Notes: generated by a model not told the origin, from the sequence alone. Numbered from the stretch's first letter, positions 7,598-14,994 are shown. The stretch: DNA of 51,480 bases from Candidatus Thioglobus sp. (GCA_028352435.1 JAOMMB010000007.1:1-51480); one strand, 5' to 3'. Program-made: numbers and translations.

Positions 7598-8190
7598 TAC
7601 TTATCTCCTGTTGTTTTTAAAGTTTTCTTTGCTTGAATTTTTAAGTATATGAAAAGTAAAACTGCAAACTGTATTAGTCCAAAGAATATTGCTGGGATTC
7701 CAGTTTTTTCTTGGAGTGTTTCTGCATTTGCAAATCCTAGCTGAAGCGTTTCTAGATTAGGCTCACCAGTCATTGCAATAGGAGCGGGCGGCCAATAATC
7801 AAATGACCAAAGTAATGAGAATAAAAACATACCTATAAAGGTAAATAGTAATGCCCAGATCGCGCCAACATTACCTTCACCAGACTTAACCCATGTCGAT
7901 ACGGTGCACGCACCTGCAAGAACCATGCCTATTCCAAATATAAATAAGCCGATAACCTGATTAAGGCCAACATCAAATTTCATGGTTTGGCCTACACCAA
8001 AGGTAATAAATGTTGTAAATCCTATGGTTAAAACCATCATAGCAAGCAATAAAGCTTCAGTATTTCGATAGGTTTTAAACAATATTGCATCTCTTAGAGC
8101 TGCTGTATTACAAAATCTAGAGCGTTGTACTAGTAATCCAACTATAGATCCAAATAAAAATGCGACTAAAATTTCACCAATTACTGACAT
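7597..8190 (-). CDS. YeeE/YedE-family membrane protein, second half-size unit
   Basis: The 197-residue product has about five membrane helices. It carries the family motifs QRSRFCNTAALRDA near Cys27 and GIGMVLAGACTVSTW near Cys95; such Cys line the pore of the thiosulfate transporter TsuA (YeeE). The full YeeE is one longer chain, while here the work seems divided between this gene and the 163-aa gene just upstream (12 bp gap). Its likely role is moving thiosulfate or another sulfur species across the inner membrane and handing it to the TusA-like protein encoded next. The substrate is inferred from the family. Confidence 0.88.
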   Translation of the reverse strand: MSVIGEILVAFLFGSIVGLLVQRSRFCNTAALRDAILFKTYRNTEALLLAMMVLTIGFTTFITFGVGQTMKFDVGLNQVIGLFIFGIGMVLAGACTVSTWVKSGEGNVGAIWALLFTFIGMFLFSLLWSFDYWPPAPIAMTGEPNLETLQLGFANAETLQEKTGIPAIFFGLIQFAVLLFIYLKIQAKKTLKTTGDK

Positions 8191-8202
8191 ATCATTCCTT
8201 TT

Positions 8203-8694
8203 TTAAAATCCTAAAACTTTTTTATAAATATGAGAACCGACCCAGGCGCCTACAATAATTCCAGTCATTGATAAATATCCTCCGAGGTTTAGTTGTGGTG
8301 TCAAGCCAAAGAATGTTGAGACATTGCAAACAAAAGCCAGGCGTATTCCAATACCCATCATAAGTCCACCTATAGTAATCATTACCCATTCAGACAAACT
8401 ACCTGGAAAGCGCCAAAAAAATTCATTGCTTAGCTTTGCACCGACAAATGCACCAAAGAGCATACCAAGAGAAATATAAATTTTCCAATAGCCAAAATCA
8501 GGCGGGAATACTATCTGCCAGAAAGGTATTTCATTAATTTGATCTCCTATAATTAGCTCAGCAGCCAAACCAGTCATCATCGTTTCGCCACCACCAACTG
8601 TCCATGCACCTAAAATTAAAAAAAGAAAAATATCAAAAAAAGCAATGGCTACCAATGCAATTCTAGGATCAAGTGATTTTTTAAAAAAGTCCAT
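8203..8694 (-). CDS. YeeE/YedE-family membrane protein, first half-size unit
   Basis: The 163-residue product has four to five hydrophobic helices and the family-type motif GGLMMGIGIRLAFVCNVSTF with Cys123, matching the YeeE/YedE (sulf_transp) pattern G.G.....C..G. It is the first gene of the sulfur operon. A periplasmic loop (about residues 48-70, rich in Pro and Trp) separates the first helices. Together with the 197-aa protein it probably forms the two halves of one transporter. The start lies inside a 15-bp sequence that recurs 37 bp upstream. Confidence 0.85.
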   Translation of the reverse strand: MDFFKKSLDPRIALVAIAFFDIFLFLILGAWTVGGGETMMTGLAAELIIGDQINEIPFWQIVFPPDFGYWKIYISLGMLFGAFVGAKLSNEFFWRFPGSLSEWVMITIGGLMMGIGIRLAFVCNVSTFFGLTPQLNLGGYLSMTGIIVGAWVGSHIYKKVLGF

Positions 8695-8707
8695 ATTTGT
8701 TATTTAT
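8693..8707 (-). repeat. 15-bp direct repeat copy over the start of the first YeeE-type gene
   Basis: The plus-strand sequence ATATTTGTTATTTAT occurs here and again at 8730-8744, an exact match with 37-bp spacing. This copy overlaps the start codon at 8694. It could be a protein-binding site or a by-product of a small duplication. Confidence 0.55.
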
Positions 8708-8729
8708 TTTTATAGAAGTTGTGAGTACT

Positions 8730-8744
8730 ATATTTGTTATTTAT
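8730..8744 (-). repeat. Upstream copy of the 15-bp direct repeat
   Basis: Exact second copy of ATATTTGTTATTTAT. It lies where the promoter or operator of the minus-strand sulfur operon is expected, about 36-50 bp upstream of the first start codon. Confidence 0.55.
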
Positions 8745-8820
8745 AATTTATGGGTAGTATTATTGTATTAGTTTTTTACAATGATAGTTTTCAGTTATAT
8801 AAAAATATAACTTATAGAAA

Positions 8821-8866
8821 ATATAGCAAATACTACTACCTTTAATTATATTGCTTAGAGAATAAT
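8821..8866 (+). repeat. 46-bp direct repeat, copy A
   Basis: ATATAGCAAATACTACTACC and the following 26 bases match 9160-9204 with only a few differences and one indel by eye (shared blocks ATATAGCAAAT, CTACTACCTTT and CTTAGAG.ATAAT). Copy B sits directly in front of the rhodanese start, so the repeat may carry a promoter or a regulator site. Copy A is followed by hairpins instead of a gene. Confidence 0.7.
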
Positions 8867-8872
8867 AGCATC

Positions 8873-8963
8873 TGAATAACATAAACTTTCTCCCATAAAA
8901 GTAGTTATTCAACCGGGTGGCAGTCTTCTTATTTTCTCCTCTAGAGTACAGTAAGAGCCACCC
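8873..8963 (+). ncRNA. Candidate structured RNA or leader (two hairpins)
   Basis: First hairpin: TGAATAAC (8873-8880) pairs with GTTATTCA (8904-8911) around a 23-nt loop. Second hairpin: GGGTGGC (8915-8921) pairs with GCCACCC (8957-8963), extended by TCTT/AAGA after a two-base bulge. GC-rich paired arms stand out in an AT-rich gap. No long T-run follows on either strand, so a simple terminator is less likely. I match it to no known RNA family; it might be a leader of the rhodanese transcript or a separate RNA driven from copy A. Confidence 0.35.
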
Positions 8964-9159
8964 AACCTTATTCTTTATTTCTTAAGCGTACTAAAAAAAA
9001 CTATTGTTATTAAGGAGTATTTTTACGTCCAAAGTTAATTAGAAATTAAATAAAGTGTTTCTTTACTCTAAAGAACATGCCAAATTTTTAATGACAGCAT
9101 AATAAAAGTATATAGGTATATTTATAGTTAAATAAATAAAATCGACTGGGTTAAAAAAT

Positions 9160-9204
9160 ATATAGCAAATGCTACTACCTTTGAAATATAACTTAGAGCA
9201 TAAT
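9160..9204 (+). promoter_or_regulatory. 46-bp direct repeat, copy B, likely promoter/operator of the rhodanese gene
   Basis: Second copy of the repeat at 8821. It ends 32 bases before the ATG at 9237. AT-rich hexamers in it (for example TTGAAA at 9181 with an AT-rich hexamer about 17 bases downstream) could be sigma-70 elements, but the match is loose. Confidence 0.45.
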
Positions 9205-9236
9205 TAAATTTGAAAATAATAAAAGAGGGTTTACAT

Positions 9237-10184
9237 ATGAAAAACATGAAAATAAAAACGCTTGCTTTTGGTATTGCGTTTTCGATCGGAGGAGTGGCAT
9301 TAGCAAATACACCATTAGTTGATGTTGATTGGGTCAAGTCAAATTCTTGTAATAGCAATGTTAGAGTTATTGATATTCGTAATCGTTTAGATGGTGGATC
9401 AAAAACAGACTATCTTAAAGGTCATATTCCTTGTGCCGTGTATAGTAATTACCTGAAAGACGGATGGCGCGCAAAGGTTAAAAATGTTGTTGGTCAGTTA
9501 GCGCCAAGTCCAAAACTTGAAAAATTAATTGGTAAGCTTGGTGTTGATAATAATACACATGTCGTTATTTATCATCATGGTAAAAGTGCATTGGATCTAG
9601 CTAGTGCTACTAGAGTTTATTGGACTTTTAAAGTTTTAGGCCATGATAATGTTTCAATTCTAGATGGTGGCTATCTTGCTTACATTAAAGAAAAAGATAG
9701 TAAGAAGAGGGTGAAGAATAAAGTTGAAAGAGGTAATTATGCAGTGAGGGCTAAAAATTTCAAAGCTTCCCTGCGTACTAACATGATGGCCGATTCAGGT
9801 GATGTTCTATCAGCTATCAATGATTCAAGTGTGGCGTTAGTTGATCTTCGTCCTCATCATCAGTTTATTGGTATTAATAGACACGGAAAAGCAAAAAGAA
9901 ATGGTACTATACCAACAGCTAAGAATCTTTCTGAAAGCTGGTTAACAAAGAATGGTGGCGGTACTTTCCGTAGCCCAGATGACATTAAAAAACTTTATAA
10001 AGTTGCTGGTGTGAAACTTGGCGGTGATCAAATTAATTTTTGTAACACTGGACATTGGGCCTCTCTAGGTTGGTTTGCCGATAGTGAAATTATGGGCAAC
10101 AAGGCTTCAAGACTTTATGATGGTTCAATGGTTGAGTGGTCATCAAACAGCTCTTTACCAATGGAGAAGAAAGTAGATTTTTAA
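9237..10184 (+). CDS. Periplasmic rhodanese-type sulfurtransferase, two-domain
   Basis: The 315-residue product has a signal peptide (cleavage after ALA near residue 23). An N-terminal rhodanese domain (VRVIDIRN, GHIPCAVY, VIYHHGK, DNVSILDGG) has no Cys in its active loop. A C-terminal domain (VALVDLR, then INFCNTGHWASLGWF) has Cys269 as the likely catalytic residue. Such proteins move sulfane sulfur from thiosulfate or persulfides to a thiol. I chose the ATG at 9237 because AAAGAGGG lies seven bases upstream; a TTG further up lacks a site. It diverges from the YeeE-TusA-DsrE operon, fitting periplasmic sulfur handling. Confidence 0.87.
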   Translation: MKNMKIKTLAFGIAFSIGGVALANTPLVDVDWVKSNSCNSNVRVIDIRNRLDGGSKTDYLKGHIPCAVYSNYLKDGWRAKVKNVVGQLAPSPKLEKLIGKLGVDNNTHVVIYHHGKSALDLASATRVYWTFKVLGHDNVSILDGGYLAYIKEKDSKKRVKNKVERGNYAVRAKNFKASLRTNMMADSGDVLSAINDSSVALVDLRPHHQFIGINRHGKAKRNGTIPTAKNLSESWLTKNGGGTFRSPDDIKKLYKVAGVKLGGDQINFCNTGHWASLGWFADSEIMGNKASRLYDGSMVEWSSNSSLPMEKKVDF

Positions 10185-10203
10185 TAAAAATTTAGTTTTT
10201 CCA

Positions 10204-10851
10204 ATGTTAAGAACAATATTGGCCTCTATAGCACTTATTTTTTTAGGTAGTGCTATAGGGGCCAATTCTGTTATTGGTATAAAACAAATGTCTTTAATTG
10301 AATATGATAAGCAATTATGCAATGCAGAGTTGATAATCCTTAAAGGTGACCTTATAAAGTTAAGCAAAATAACGACGCCTGACTTATATAAAAAAGGGCT
10401 AAAAAGCCGAATGGATAGCGCCTTTGGAACGCTTAATTGGATTTGCAGAGGATTTATTGACAATGACCCTAATTTGTTTAGCTTATTTGAAAAATTAGAG
10501 CCATTATTTATAGCAAACAAGTTTAAAGAGCTTCATTTAAAACTTGATTTTTTGATAAAAAAATATCCATTAAATCTTGATCAATATTTACCAGAACAAG
10601 CATCAAAAGAAGATATTAAGGTTGGTATAAAAATTTATCAGCATTATTGTCATGGTTGTCATTTAAGCCATAATGATCAATTAGAGATGCCAGCATTATC
10701 ATTAGAGGTGATGGCTAAAAGCCTTGCACCCGAAGAATTTATTGCTCGTATGATTGCTGGGGTTAAGGGTAATGGTGTCATTGCGCTTAGGAATCCTTTG
10801 AGCCGTAAAGATATTTCTAGTATTTATAGCTATTTATTGGACAAAAAATAA
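10204..10851 (+). CDS. Periplasmic c-type cytochrome, single heme
   Basis: The 215-residue product has a signal peptide (first about 20 residues) and one heme-binding motif, CHGCH at residues 149-153, followed by a class I cytochrome c tail with a candidate Met ligand region (QLEMPALS or ARMIAG) and a final helix (DISSIYSYLL). The first 130 residues are a helical region that I do not recognise. It starts 19 bp after the rhodanese stop, so the two are likely co-transcribed. It could take electrons from periplasmic sulfur oxidation; that role is inferred from position. Confidence 0.8.
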   Translation: MLRTILASIALIFLGSAIGANSVIGIKQMSLIEYDKQLCNAELIILKGDLIKLSKITTPDLYKKGLKSRMDSAFGTLNWICRGFIDNDPNLFSLFEKLEPLFIANKFKELHLKLDFLIKKYPLNLDQYLPEQASKEDIKVGIKIYQHYCHGCHLSHNDQLEMPALSLEVMAKSLAPEEFIARMIAGVKGNGVIALRNPLSRKDISSIYSYLLDKK

Positions 10852-10902
10852 ATTAAAACGGCATAATAGTATCTCTTCAATATTTTTTTTAGGTAATTAA
10901 AC

Positions 10903-11196
10903 ATGTCCACATTGCTTTCTGATCGTAATCTTAGACACTTGTTTAACGTTTGCTCGACTGAACAAGTAAAGGAGTTCGTCCCACTTAAGAGAAGTATTCG
11001 TCTACATGGTCATAGTACAACCATTAGATTGGAAATAGCTTTTTGGACAGTTTTAGAGCAAATGGCAGACGATGAAGAGGTGTCATTGGCAAAACTACTG
11101 GAGTTAATTAGTGACACCTGTCTTGTGGCAAATGATAAAAATCTTGCCTCTTGTTTGCGAGTGCTATGCCTAAAGTATATTAATATCTATTATTAA
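10903..11196 (+). CDS. Ribbon-helix-helix domain protein (RHH_4 type)
   Basis: The 97-residue product contains RSIRLHGHSTTIRLEIAFWT followed by a helix (VLEQMADDEEVSLAKLLELI) and NLASCLRVLCLKYI. This is the pattern of the RHH_4 family (arginine/serine strand 'R..GH.TS.RLE..FW', two helices), seen as small putative DNA-binding proteins. It follows the cytochrome gene by 51 bp on the same strand and could regulate the divergent sulfur region, though its targets cannot be read from the sequence. It ends 9 bp before the convergent peroxiredoxin gene. Confidence 0.78.
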   Translation: MSTLLSDRNLRHLFNVCSTEQVKEFVPLKRSIRLHGHSTTIRLEIAFWTVLEQMADDEEVSLAKLLELISDTCLVANDKNLASCLRVLCLKYINIYY

Positions 11197-11205
11197 TAAA
11201 TTTCA

Positions 11206-11934
11206 TCAACTTAAGTATTTTTCCAACTCATCAGCGCCACCAATATGTTTGCCACCAATAAATATTTGAGGTGTTGAACTGTTACCACTAACAGCTCTAA
11301 GAGATCTAGAAGTGACAGGACTGTCAAGCTCTATCTGTTCCACATAAATATTGTGCTGGCTTAATAGTGCCATAGCACGCTCACAATGTGGGCAGCCTTT
11401 TCTACTAAACATAGTGGCAGTATCTGGAATGTTGGCATCCTTATTTACATACTTTAGCATTGTGTCGGCATCAGAGACTTCAAAAGGGTCGCCTTCTACT
11501 TCAGGCTCAATAAACATTTTTTCAATAGTGCCGTCTTTAACTAACATTGAATATCTCCAAGAACGACTACCAAACCCTATGTCATTTTTATTGACAAGCA
11601 TGCCCATAGCATCGGTAAATTCACCACTTCCATCTGGGATCATTAATACATTTTCAGCTTCTTGATCTTTACTCCATGCATTCATAACAAAAGTATCATT
11701 GACTGATACGCAAACTACTTCATCAACTCCATTAGCTTTTAATACTGGCGCAAGCTCATTGTATCTTGGTAAGTGAGAAGAGGAGCAAGTAGGGGTGTAA
11801 GCACCGGGTAGAGCAAATACCACCACCGTTTTGTTGTTAAAAATCTCTTCTGTTGAAAAATTAATCCATTGATGATTTTTTTGAATTTTGAAATTAATTG
11901 ATGGAATTTTACTGCCCGTATTATCTTTTAACAT
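11206..11934 (-). CDS. Peroxiredoxin-glutaredoxin fusion protein
   Basis: The 242-residue protein has an N-terminal Prx5-type peroxiredoxin domain (PGAYTPTCSSSHLPRY, peroxidatic Cys50) and a C-terminal glutaredoxin domain (FSRKGCPHCERAM, CPHC at 181-184, plus STPQIFIGGKHIGG). It reduces hydrogen peroxide and organic hydroperoxides using glutathione through its own glutaredoxin. The fused form is typical of gammaproteobacteria such as Haemophilus. It diverges from the OxyR-like regulator gene, with 105 bp between starts, the usual arrangement for an OxyR target. Confidence 0.95.
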   Translation of the reverse strand: MLKDNTGSKIPSINFKIQKNHQWINFSTEEIFNNKTVVVFALPGAYTPTCSSSHLPRYNELAPVLKANGVDEVVCVSVNDTFVMNAWSKDQEAENVLMIPDGSGEFTDAMGMLVNKNDIGFGSRSWRYSMLVKDGTIEKMFIEPEVEGDPFEVSDADTMLKYVNKDANIPDTATMFSRKGCPHCERAMALLSQHNIYVEQIELDSPVTSRSLRAVSGNSSTPQIFIGGKHIGGADELEKYLS

Positions 11935-12039
11935 TTTCTTACTCCTGATTATTATTTATTAGTGCACATTGTAGGTCTAGTTTATAATTAAGTAAAACGA
12001 ATATTTTCTATCAATACAATCTAAAAAAACGATTATAAA

Positions 12040-12891
12040 ATGCTACCTTCTATTAAAAATCTTCAGTATCTTGTTGCACTTAGGGAAACGCTACATTTTT
12101 CTAAAGCATCAAAAAAATGTTATGTTAGTCAATCAACTTTAAGCGCAGGTATTGCTAAATTAGAGCAAGATCTACAAATTCCATTAGTTGAAAGAAATAA
12201 CAAAAAAGTAGTATTTACCCCAATAGGAGAAAAAGTAGTATTGCAAGCAATGCTTGTTATAGCAGATGCCAAGGGATTGGTAGATATGACAAAGATTGAT
12301 TTTCTCGAATCGGAAATCATTGTAGGAACCATACCAACTATTTCGGCTTACATCCTGCCAAATTTTTTGAGAAATATAGAGAAAGCTTTTCCAAAATTAA
12401 AAATATCGTTTGTGGAAGATACGAGTGACAATTTATTAGAAAAACTTAAGCAAAATAAAATTGATTTTGCAATCTTTGCCTTTCCTTATGATTTGCCTGA
12501 TGGTATTGGCGGATATGAATTATTGAGAGACTCACTGTGTTTAATTCATCATAAAGATCGAAAAACGAAAAAGATTAATAATGAAGAGTTGCTTTTATTG
12601 GAGCAAGGTCATTGCTTAAGGTCACATGTTATGCAGGGATATGCTTTATCAGAGAAACAGATATCAAGCTTTTCTTGTTCTAGTATTTCTACCTTGGTGG
12701 CGATGATTAATATGAATTTAGGGGTAAGTTTTTTACCAAAAATCGCGATTGATTTTGGTGTTTTATCACACTATCCAAATGTAGTTGCTGAAACTCATTG
12801 TCAAGCATCAAGAGGTATTGGTATTGTCTTTAGAAATAATAATTATCAAGTGACTAACATTAAAAGAATAGCCAAAAGTTTGTTGGAATAA
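12040..12891 (+). CDS. LysR-family regulator, OxyR-like
   Basis: The 283-residue protein has an N-terminal winged helix-turn-helix (NLQYLVALRETLHFSKASKK, then VSQSTLSAGIAKLEQDL) and a LysR effector domain. OxyR features include LLLLEQGHCLRSHVM, where Cys192 matches the peroxide-sensing Cys199 of E. coli OxyR. The resolving Cys208 position (nine residues later) is Tyr here; the next Cys is at 213. Thus it either uses another Cys pair or senses through one Cys. Its place divergent to a peroxiredoxin-glutaredoxin gene supports a peroxide-response role. Confidence 0.85.
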   Translation: MLPSIKNLQYLVALRETLHFSKASKKCYVSQSTLSAGIAKLEQDLQIPLVERNNKKVVFTPIGEKVVLQAMLVIADAKGLVDMTKIDFLESEIIVGTIPTISAYILPNFLRNIEKAFPKLKISFVEDTSDNLLEKLKQNKIDFAIFAFPYDLPDGIGGYELLRDSLCLIHHKDRKTKKINNEELLLLEQGHCLRSHVMQGYALSEKQISSFSCSSISTLVAMINMNLGVSFLPKIAIDFGVLSHYPNVVAETHCQASRGIGIVFRNNNYQVTNIKRIAKSLLE

Positions 12892-12925
12892 AATTTCTAC
12901 TCACATTTTTACTTACTTAATATTT

Positions 12926-13177
12926 TTAACAGCAATTATCATCTGCTGGACAGCATAAAGACTTAAACCAAGACAAGATGGTCTTTTTGTCTGGAATGCT
13001 TCCAGTATGAACAGTTTTTCCATTGACGATAATTTCAGGTGTTGACATAATTTTCGCCGCATCTTCAACTTTCTCTAGTTCAATGGTAATTCCATTTTCA
13101 CTAGCCACTTCTTTGATTAATTTTTGAGTGGTTATGCATTTAGTGTAATCATTGTCTAATACTTTTACTTCAAACAT
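12926..13177 (-). CDS. Small thioredoxin-like protein (redox-active disulfide protein type) lacking a full CxxC
   Basis: The 83-residue protein fits the thioredoxin_3 / redox-active-disulfide-2 fold: first strand (FEVKVLD), YTKCITTQKLIKEVA around Cys14, and STPEIIVNGKTVHTG with the cis-Pro. The usual GCxxC is reduced to KCITT, so only the first Cys remains. Its C-terminus is CCPADDNCC, adding four Cys that may bind metal or give a second redox centre. It is convergent with the OxyR-like gene and 34 bp from it. Confidence 0.75.
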   Translation of the reverse strand: MFEVKVLDNDYTKCITTQKLIKEVASENGITIELEKVEDAAKIMSTPEIIVNGKTVHTGSIPDKKTILSWFKSLCCPADDNCC

Positions 13178-13659
13178 TTTTATCCACTTTTATTTAAGCC
13201 TAGAGCTAAATTATACATTTTCTATCACTTATTTTTTTTACGTCTACCATTGTTTATGTTTCATGTAATTTTCTTGAATTAATTTAGAGAATTGACTATG
13301 TCAAGAATATTAAAGATTAGTAATTTGAAGGGAGCCCTATACCGAGTCTACATTCGTAGAAAAAGGAATATCAATAATTTATATCACACCCCTAAGCTGA
13401 TACTAATCTATCCAAAAAAAATGAAATATTCAATATTTATATCATAATATTATTAAACCATAATATACTAACTAGTAATTGTTTTCTGTATTACTTTAAA
13501 ACATAATAGTATTATTTTAACAATATAGTATTAGTTTCAGGTATCTTTATATTAGATTTTCATCATTTTGAAGAGTATATTGTTAAATTCAAATCTAGTA
13601 TATAGATATGATAAATGGCACCTTAGCCGTTTAAATATAAAATTAAAAGGGGAAGATAA
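13178..13659. other. AT-rich intergenic region before the polyol operon
   Basis: This 482-bp gap is very AT-rich and should contain the promoter of the polyol operon just upstream of 13660. The only reading frame of note is the small one at 13298-13447. I see no tRNA, clear terminator or second copy of the tRNA-Leu 3' end. The binding-protein gene is preceded by a good site (AAAAGGGGAAG). Confidence 0.5.
13298..13447 (+). CDS. Possible small basic protein, unsupported ORF
   Basis: An ATG frame of 49 codons gives a basic peptide (MSRILKISNLKGALYRVYIR and more). It has only a weak ribosome site and sits in a long AT-rich gap. I do not recognise it, and it may be a chance frame or part of a decayed gene. 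Confidence 0.2.
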   Translation: MSRILKISNLKGALYRVYIRRKRNINNLYHTPKLILIYPKKMKYSIFIS

Positions 13660-14967
13660 ATGAGGAAAAGTATAAAAATATTGGCTAGTAGTGCGATTAT
13701 TGCTGTTGCAAGTTCTACTGCTGTCCAAGCTGGTGAATTAACAATCGCTACAGTAAATAACGGTCATATGATTAAAATGCAAGGTCTAACGCATCATTTT
13801 GAAGCGGCTAACCCTGGTGTTACAGTTAACTGGGTAACCTTAGATGAAGGAACACTTCGTTCAAGGGTAACAACAGATATCGCCACAAAGGGCGGCCAGT
13901 TTGATGTTATGACAATCGGTATGTATGAAGCACCTATGTGGGGAGCAAAAGGCTGGCTGAATAAGCTTGAGTTTGATGCCTCTTACGATACGGAAGATCT
14001 ATTGCCAGCTATACGTGATGGTTTGTCGTCAGGTGGTAATCTTTATGCAGCACCTTTCTATGGCGAGAGCTCTATGATTATGTATCGTAAGGACTTGCTA
14101 GATGCAGCAGGAATGAGTATGCCAGATAATCCAACTTGGGGACATATTCAAGATGCAGCAGCTGCTATGACTGATAGAGCCAATGGTGTTTCTGGTATTT
14201 GTTTACGTGGTAAGCCAGGTTGGGGTGATAACATGGCATTCTTAACTACAATGGCCAATTCGTTTGGTGGCAAATGGTTTGATGAAGACTGGAAGCCAGC
14301 TCTAGATTCGCCAGCTTGGAATCACGCAGTAAGCTTCTACGTTGATTTGTTAACTAAATATGGTCCTCCAGGATCAGAAGGAAACAGCTTTGGTGAAATC
14401 CTACCTTTAACCCAGACAGGTAAGTGTGGTATGTGGATTGACGCAACTATTGCGGCTTCATTTATATCTGATCCAGCTGAGTCAGAAGTTGCTGATGTGA
14501 TTGCTTATGCACAAAGCCCAGTAGCTGTAACAAGTCGTGGTGCAAACTGGCTATGGGCATGGTCTCTAGCAGTTCCAGCAGGAACAGAGCAGGCTGAAGA
14601 TGCTAAGGCATTTGTTCAATGGGCAACCTCTAAAGACTACATTGCTCTAGTAGGTAAAGAACTTGGTTGGGGTAGTGTTCCAACAGGTACTCGAGCAAGT
14701 ACATATGAAATTGCTGAATTTAAAGCAGCAGCGAACTTTGCTGAAGCAGAGTTGAAAGCTATTAATTCAGCTGATCCTTCGTTTAGCTCGCAAGACCGAA
14801 CTCCTTACCAAGGCGTTCAGTTCGCAGCTATCCCTGAGTTCCAAGAAATTGGTGCTGAGGTAGGTCAACAAATGAGTGCCGCTTTAGCAGGAACTATTAC
14901 TGTTGAGCAAGCTCTTTATAATTCTCAAGCCTATGCGGTAAGAGCGATGAAGAGAGCTGGATATTAA
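13660..14967 (+). CDS. ABC transporter polyol-binding protein (mannitol/sorbitol type)
   Basis: The 435-residue protein has a Sec signal peptide (cleavage after VQA, about residue 24) and the family 1 extracellular solute-binding fold (TIATVNNGHMIKMQGLTHHF, FEAANPGVTVNWV, YAAPFYGESSMIMYRKDL). The region RGANWLWAWSLAVPAG is typical of sorbitol/mannitol-type (SmoE-like) binding proteins. It delivers the polyol to the two permeases encoded downstream. A strong Shine-Dalgarno supports the start. It is followed by two overlapping hairpins, which would allow more binding protein than permease to be made. Confidence 0.88.
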   Translation: MRKSIKILASSAIIAVASSTAVQAGELTIATVNNGHMIKMQGLTHHFEAANPGVTVNWVTLDEGTLRSRVTTDIATKGGQFDVMTIGMYEAPMWGAKGWLNKLEFDASYDTEDLLPAIRDGLSSGGNLYAAPFYGESSMIMYRKDLLDAAGMSMPDNPTWGHIQDAAAAMTDRANGVSGICLRGKPGWGDNMAFLTTMANSFGGKWFDEDWKPALDSPAWNHAVSFYVDLLTKYGPPGSEGNSFGEILPLTQTGKCGMWIDATIAASFISDPAESEVADVIAYAQSPVAVTSRGANWLWAWSLAVPAGTEQAEDAKAFVQWATSKDYIALVGKELGWGSVPTGTRASTYEIAEFKAAANFAEAELKAINSADPSFSSQDRTPYQGVQFAAIPEFQEIGAEVGQQMSAALAGTITVEQALYNSQAYAVRAMKRAGY

Positions 14968-14994
14968 TCAATAATATCTAAGTTTTAATTTTTG

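Larger units (their letters stand above)
8695..9236. other. 542-bp divergent regulatory region with repeats and hairpins
   Basis: No convincing gene lies in this gap between the minus-strand sulfur operon and the plus-strand rhodanese gene. It holds the 15-bp direct repeats next to the operon, a 46-bp direct repeat pair (8821-8866 and 9160-9204), and two hairpins at 8873-8911 and 8915-8963. A promoter for each side must be here. The unusual length for such a compact genome suggests a structured leader, a small RNA or dense regulation. Confidence 0.6.

Noticed and set aside
9210-9236. TTG start 27 bases upstream for the rhodanese
   Set aside because: It lacks a ribosome site and would place the true site AAAGAGGG inside the gene; ATG 9237 gives a normal signal peptide.
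13178-13659. Second copy of the tRNA-Leu 3' end as an att site at the far side of the polyol block
   Set aside because: I looked for the T-loop/acceptor sequence here and found none, so the island idea rests on position only.
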